6,483 nucleotides of DNA from Klebsiella pneumoniae (GTDB taxonomy: Bacteria; Bacteroidota; Bacteroidia; Flavobacteriales; Flavobacteriaceae): positions 1 to 6,483 of the forward strand of contig CALPPA020000104.1 of assembly GCA_943325355.2 (NCBI GenBank), given 5' to 3'. Both the position numbers and the translations under genes were made by a program. Shown in pieces: positions 5,937 through 6,483 of this stretch; the stretch's first letter is position 1, and each line of letters begins with the position of its first letter. A model generated the notes under the pieces. It searched no databases. It worked only from the letters and a program-made list of their open reading frames with translations, and had not been told where the DNA came from.

Positions 5937-6483
5937 TATTGGAATAAAATAAAATGTTTTCGATTTTGGGCAGTTGAAAATGAATTGTATTTCTGCAAAT
6001 TCGATACATCAAACAAGGATACATTTCGAATGTATTTATATGCCAATTGAAAAAAATCGTCTTCCTCGGCGATGGTTCCCAATAATTCCAATTTAAAATT
6101 CTCGGGATTCATATTCAATTGTTCGGCTGTGAAAAGCAAATAATACAGAAAGTCTTCCGGAGTTTGATAATCGAAAGAATTGAACAAAAGCAACTTTTGA
6201 TTTTGAACCACAACAATCTCAAAATGGCCAGGATTGAAATTGACAATCATCTTTTTGTCATCATTGTTTTTGGACACATCCAAAAGTTTGGTGACCAAAA
6301 TACTGTTGGCGTGTTTGTAATCGAAAGAACCAAATTGGTCAATAAAAAAATTATTGATGTTCACGTAAGGAATGTAAACGGCATTCATCTGGTAATTTTG
6401 AATTTCGTCGAAAGCAAAAAAATCAGTTTCGAAAACCTTTGTATTGTATTGCAAATAGCTTCCCAAAAAATTCTCGTCAAAAA
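5936..6483 (-). CDS. DUF3822 family protein, 5' end outside window
   Basis: The visible 181 residues are the C-terminal part; the frame is open through the right edge (residues FDENF precede LGSYLQYNTK), and a TTG at 6466 is an internal leucine codon, not the start. I recognise it as the DUF3822 family from memory of flavobacterial homologues of about 270 residues, which sit directly upstream of rsmD. Function is unknown. Alternating strands such as KKMIVNFNPGHFEIVVVQNQ followed by a helical stretch (FLYYLLFTAEQLN) vaguely recall half of an actin/Hsp70-like ATPase fold, but no phosphate-binding motif is evident in this half. There is no membrane segment in the visible part. The TAG stop shares one base with the rsmD GTG, which suggests a role near ribosome or RNA metabolism by association only. 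Confidence 0.8.
   Translation of the reverse strand, partial: FDENFLGSYLQYNTKVFETDFFAFDEIQNYQMNAVYIPYVNINNFFIDQFGSFDYKHANSILVTKLLDVSKNNDDKKMIVNFNPGHFEIVVVQNQKLLLFNSFDYQTPEDFLYYLLFTAEQLNMNPENFKLELLGTIAEEDDFFQLAYKYIRNVSLFDVSNLQKYNSFSTAQNRKHFILFQ

Overview
The window looks like ordinary core chromosome of a low-GC member of the Bacteroidota, most likely a Flavobacterium or close relative. Four things point there: AT-rich spacers, four perfect matches to the TAnnTTTG promoter element of that phylum in front of the transcription units, a DnaX of the flavobacterial type without zinc-finger cysteines, and a DUF3822-rsmD gene pair. I see no mobile element, CRISPR array, tRNA or phage gene.

Layout. 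Positions 1-1046 (minus) hold most of dnaX, the clamp-loader tau/gamma subunit, cut by the left edge after about 348 residues. A 140-bp AT-rich divergent spacer carries promoters for dnaX (leftward) and for rnpB (rightward). The class A RNase P RNA occupies about 1188-1491 and is compact. A spacer of about 220 bp follows, with a long AU-rich hairpin, a short palindrome and a 12-bp inverted repeat that brackets the promoter of the next gene. Then comes a two-gene phosphorelay: a soluble triple-PAS histidine kinase (1715-3517) overlapping by one base a single-domain CheY-like receiver (3517-3924). After a 159-bp gap with a 9-bp-stem inverted repeat and a promoter comes dctA (4084-5337), a DAACS-family C4-dicarboxylate symporter. 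It ends 2 bp from the stop of a convergent minus-strand operon. That operon is a DUF3822 gene (cut by the right edge) and rsmD, the 16S rRNA G966 methyltransferase, which share one base at a TAGTG junction.

How the genes work together. dnaX, rnpB and rsmD are housekeeping functions: replication, tRNA 5' processing and rRNA modification. The kinase and receiver are almost certainly cognate. Whether they have anything to do with dctA is open: the genes are adjacent and co-oriented, but the receiver has no DNA-binding domain and dctA has its own promoter. I found no clearly new system. The points most worth a second look are the inverted repeat around the kinase promoter, the cysteine-free DnaX, the compact RNase P RNA, and two misleading upstream TTG start codons (kinase and dctA) that fall in promoter DNA.
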